This document shows positions 33,179 to 35,261 of a stretch of 35,261 nt of DNA, piece by piece. Both the position numbers and the translations under genes were made by a program. A model generated the notes under the pieces. That model was not told the origin of the DNA. It saw only the letters and a program-made list of their open reading frames with translations, and ran no database searches. Source of the DNA: Pseudomonadota bacterium (GTDB lineage: Bacteria > Bdellovibrionota_C > UBA2361 > OMIW01); NCBI GenBank assembly GCA_900299205.1, contig OMIW01000100.1, positions 1 to 35,261 of the forward strand. Direction: 5' to 3'. Every line of letters begins with the position of its first letter. The first letter of the stretch is position 1.

Positions 33179-33864
33179 AAGAAACCTTTATTTTAACCCA
33201 GTCTACCAATTAGTCATGATAAATCAACCTACCTCGGGGAATTGGTTGAATCGTACCTCAGGTTTCCTTTTGCTCAGACTCATAGAGATTCACCCACACA
33301 AGCGTAGGTCTTGGGGTTGGGATCCGAGGGCCGTTATCGAAAAAACGCATTGAGGATGGGGCAGGAGGGATATCTTTATGCTCTGAAAAGAGGCGATTTC
33401 GGACGTTTTTTGGGAAAAATGAGATTTGGAGGCGTAGGTCAGCAAATGCGCCTGGGAATCGCGGGAGCAGGAGAGGAATTTTAGGTGGGCGTTTGCTTGA
33501 AGGGGTGCCTTAGGTCACGAGGCCAACATAGGATTGTATGTGCCTACCGGGAACTTGGCGCTGAGGTCGCCACTTCGATAGGCTTCTGAAGCGGAAGAAG
33601 ATGTCGAAGTACCACGACTTCATTTCGGCATTTTCGTGTTCTTCGAAAAACATGCAAACGGGGATATCCTGCGCGACTGTGGGTGCCCCCCTTTCGCTCA
33701 CGGTGTCAGCTACGTTTCTCGGGTATGATTTTTTTGGAAGCGTAGTCCAAACAGCAAAAATACTTGCACATCTGCGCAAAGTAGAGCATACAAAAAAGGC
33801 GCTTTATTTGACCTATGCTCCAACGACTGCTCAACATCCCGAAAGAAAACCAAGGATATTTGCG
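33179..33864. other. 686-nt stretch without a supported gene
   Basis: Between the HD gene and the NNPGNL gene I see no coding sequence. The frame from 33601 is open but its first 88 codons look non-coding. Several A/T-rich patches could contain divergent promoters for both neighbours, but none is clear. Confidence 0.45.
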
Positions 33865-34488
33865 ATGCCAGATATTCATTCCCACCACTACCGCCGGGAG
33901 ACACCCGCTGCCCCAACTCTCTCGCGCACCTCAATCGATGACATAAGAAGAGACGTCGCAGACGAGCGAAAACATAGAGCCTCTTCCACTATCGTATCGC
34001 CGCCTGCAGTCAGTGGCATAATCGTAGCAGGAGGCGAATTGAGCAAAGACACGAGGGAGGCAGTCAACACCGCGTTAGCAAAGACGCCTGCGCAATGGCA
34101 CCGTTTCGTCGCCTACGAGGACGTAGTAAAGGTCGGCGGCTCGCTTGCTTGGCGCGCCAACAATCCCGGCAACCTGCGTGATGCAACAACGAAAATCGGC
34201 ACCGTTCCCGGCGCGGTCGGCACGTTTGCCGTCTTTGCGACGCTCGATCAAGGACGAGCGGCACAGCGCGACCTGTATCTCTCAAAATACGGCGACCGAA
34301 AGGTGCGCGATGCGATCGTAAAATTGACTCCACCGAGTGAAAACGATACGGAAGCCTATCTGGCAAACCTGCAAAAAGAAGGGGTAGACCTGAATAGAGA
34401 TGTCACCTCGCAGATAGAGGTGCTCATGCGAGCGATAGAGAAAAACGAAGGATTTTTGAGCGGAACGGAGGTAAAACGACTACCATGA
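33865..34488 (+). CDS. NNPGNL-domain protein (phage-lysin/effector-like)
   Basis: 207 aa from ATG 33865 with AAGGA 9 nt upstream; a longer frame from 33601 was rejected. The core is WRANNPGNLRD, then VGTFAVFATLDQGRAAQRDL, KVRDAIVKLTPPSENDTEAY and VLMRAIEKNEG. This arrangement (N-N-P-G-N, F-A-x-F, a P-P-x-E-N-D-T-x-A-Y block and a terminal E-G) occurs in phage and prophage structural/lysis proteins and in some secreted-effector-like proteins that may target peptidoglycan. No signal peptide. Residues 1-60 are basic and disordered. The stop overlaps the start of the next gene by ATGA, so the two are translated together. Confidence 0.55.
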   Translation: MPDIHSHHYRRETPAAPTLSRTSIDDIRRDVADERKHRASSTIVSPPAVSGIIVAGGELSKDTREAVNTALAKTPAQWHRFVAYEDVVKVGGSLAWRANNPGNLRDATTKIGTVPGAVGTFAVFATLDQGRAAQRDLYLSKYGDRKVRDAIVKLTPPSENDTEAYLANLQKEGVDLNRDVTSQIEVLMRAIEKNEGFLSGTEVKRLP

Positions 34489-35111
34489 AATGCAGATTAT
34501 TACTGACTCTCTTGTTGTTGAGTGGGCCTGCTCGTGCAGCCGACGACGGTAAAGCTCACTGCCCCCAGGTAGCCCTTATTCTCGATGCTCGACTGGATGC
34601 GAAAAAGGTCGAACAGGGGTGGGGAAGTGGCGCTGCGCGCGACGAGGCGAATGCCGTGCTCGCCCTGCGTGACTGTTCCGGAAACATCGTCGATCGGGTT
34701 GCGCTTTCCGCGCCGCTTGCGCGATTAGATGCAGAACCAGTCCGCGGAGCACCAGTGCCAACCTATTTGGTAACGGTGGACGCGACTGCTGAAGCAGGCT
34801 CATACAATGGCCCGCTCACCCAGCCATTTGAAGTGCGAGGCAGCAAACTGCAACCGGTTTCGGCCCGTGATACAACCGGAAAAGCCGCGCCTATTCGTCT
34901 TGCCCTCACCGGAAAAGCAGCATGGAAGAGAGCTCCCATCGGCGATAAAGATGATCTGCTCTCCGTCAGCTGCCAACCAATGAACAACGACTTCGTAACG
35001 ACCTATCGGCGTTACCATCCGACCGCGGAGGGATGGCGCCTCTCTGAGCGTGAGGAGAAGGGGTTGTGGGAGTCAGATGGTGAGTTCCCCCCGATACGGT
35101 CATTTCCCTGA
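34485..35111 (+). CDS. Sec-exported protein, partner of the NNPGNL protein
   Basis: 208 aa. Residues 1-18 (MKCRLLLTLLLLSGPARA) are a Sec signal peptide with an A-R-A cleavage site, so the mature protein is periplasmic or secreted. Two Cys early (HCPQVAL, RDCSGN) could form a disulfide; a third is in SVSCQP. The C-terminal block FVTTYRRYHP, then EKGLWESDGEFPPI, looks conserved. The ATGA overlap with the upstream gene, which itself lacks a signal peptide, is the arrangement of an effector or lysin with a periplasmic protector. I do not recognise a named family. The idea of an immunity-type role is inference. Confidence 0.55.
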   Translation: MKCRLLLTLLLLSGPARAADDGKAHCPQVALILDARLDAKKVEQGWGSGAARDEANAVLALRDCSGNIVDRVALSAPLARLDAEPVRGAPVPTYLVTVDATAEAGSYNGPLTQPFEVRGSKLQPVSARDTTGKAAPIRLALTGKAAWKRAPIGDKDDLLSVSCQPMNNDFVTTYRRYHPTAEGWRLSEREEKGLWESDGEFPPIRSFP

Positions 35112-35178
35112 CCGTCGGCATTATTCGTTGTCAGCATCACCTCCAAGAGGAACCTAACGAAGAACGTACTAATTTGAG

Positions 35179-35261
35179 TTGGCAAAATCCCCACTCGCTC
35201 TTGACCGTATCGTTCTTAATGACACATCCGTCGTCATCTCCGCAGAGCGACGCAAACTTCC
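35179..35261 (+). mobile_element. IS91-like transposase remnant (copy 2, cut by window end)
   Basis: 83 bases match 32202-32284 with 5 mismatches. The reading frame is kept (LAKSPLALDRIVLNDTSVVI) and four of the five changes are silent; one changes Ile to Val. A TAA lies in-frame just upstream, so this is a truncated copy. The match continues off the window. Together with copy 1 it forms a direct repeat around the 32.4-35.2 kb cargo. Confidence 0.6.

Noticed and set aside
33601-33864. Longer start for the NNPGNL gene
   Set aside because: The 88 extra residues look non-coding, and ATG 33865 has a good ribosome binding site.

Overview
This is a bacterial chromosome segment of moderate GC content. 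The organism is a diderm: it encodes the LPS exporter permeases LptF and LptG, a polyprenyl-phosphate sugar transferase, a CreBCD envelope-stress system and a FliI/SctN-type export ATPase. The gene set would suit a deltaproteobacteria-like or related Gram-negative lineage, but nothing here fixes the taxonomy. Most of the window is housekeeping DNA. The last 3 kb is accessory.

Layout. (1) 1-2.0 kb, minus strand: a FliH/SctL-like stator and a FliI/SctN-like ATPase, whose partners presumably lie to the left. (2) 2.1-7.0 kb: tRNA-Val(CAC) with a clear promoter, rsmG, several small unknown proteins, a SprT-like metallopeptidase and a Tat-exported metallophosphoesterase. (3) 7.0-10.5 kb: bS21 with an unusual Arg-rich N-terminal extension, then lptF-lptG overlapping by ATGA and closed by a near-perfect bidirectional terminator. 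(4) 10.5-14.0 kb, minus strand: sugar transferase, an unknown gene, rplM and rpsI. (5) 14.2-17.1 kb: a receiver-like orphan, a Pcm-family methyltransferase, and a chorismate mutase-prephenate dehydratase (PheA-like) protein whose mutase active site is intact while its dehydratase and ACT motifs are eroded. (6) 17.1-22.4 kb, minus strand: creD-creB-creC followed by a HAD phosphatase. (7) 22.8-25.6 kb: poorly characterised genes, including a polytopic membrane protein and a probably frameshifted small membrane protein. (8) 25.7-29.7 kb: an aroB-aroA-aroK-aroE shikimate operon. (9) 29.9-32.1 kb: two helical, HEAT-like unknown genes. (10) 32.1-35.3 kb: an island bounded by two diverged remnants of an IS91-like transposase, carrying an HD-domain protein and a translationally coupled pair (a cytosolic 'NNPGNL' domain protein plus a Sec-exported protein) that resembles a lysin/effector with its partner.

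The most interesting signal is regulatory. Upstream of creD are four direct repeats of a TTCAY/TTCGC-type pentamer at exactly 11-bp period. Upstream of the unknown membrane-protein gene (start near 24859) are three perfect TTCAC repeats at the same period. TTCAC-N6-TTCAC is the known E. coli CreB 'cre-tag', so the window appears to hold an autoregulated CreBCD system plus a second target of unknown function. Repeats and frames were read by eye, family assignments come from motif recognition, and no database search was possible.
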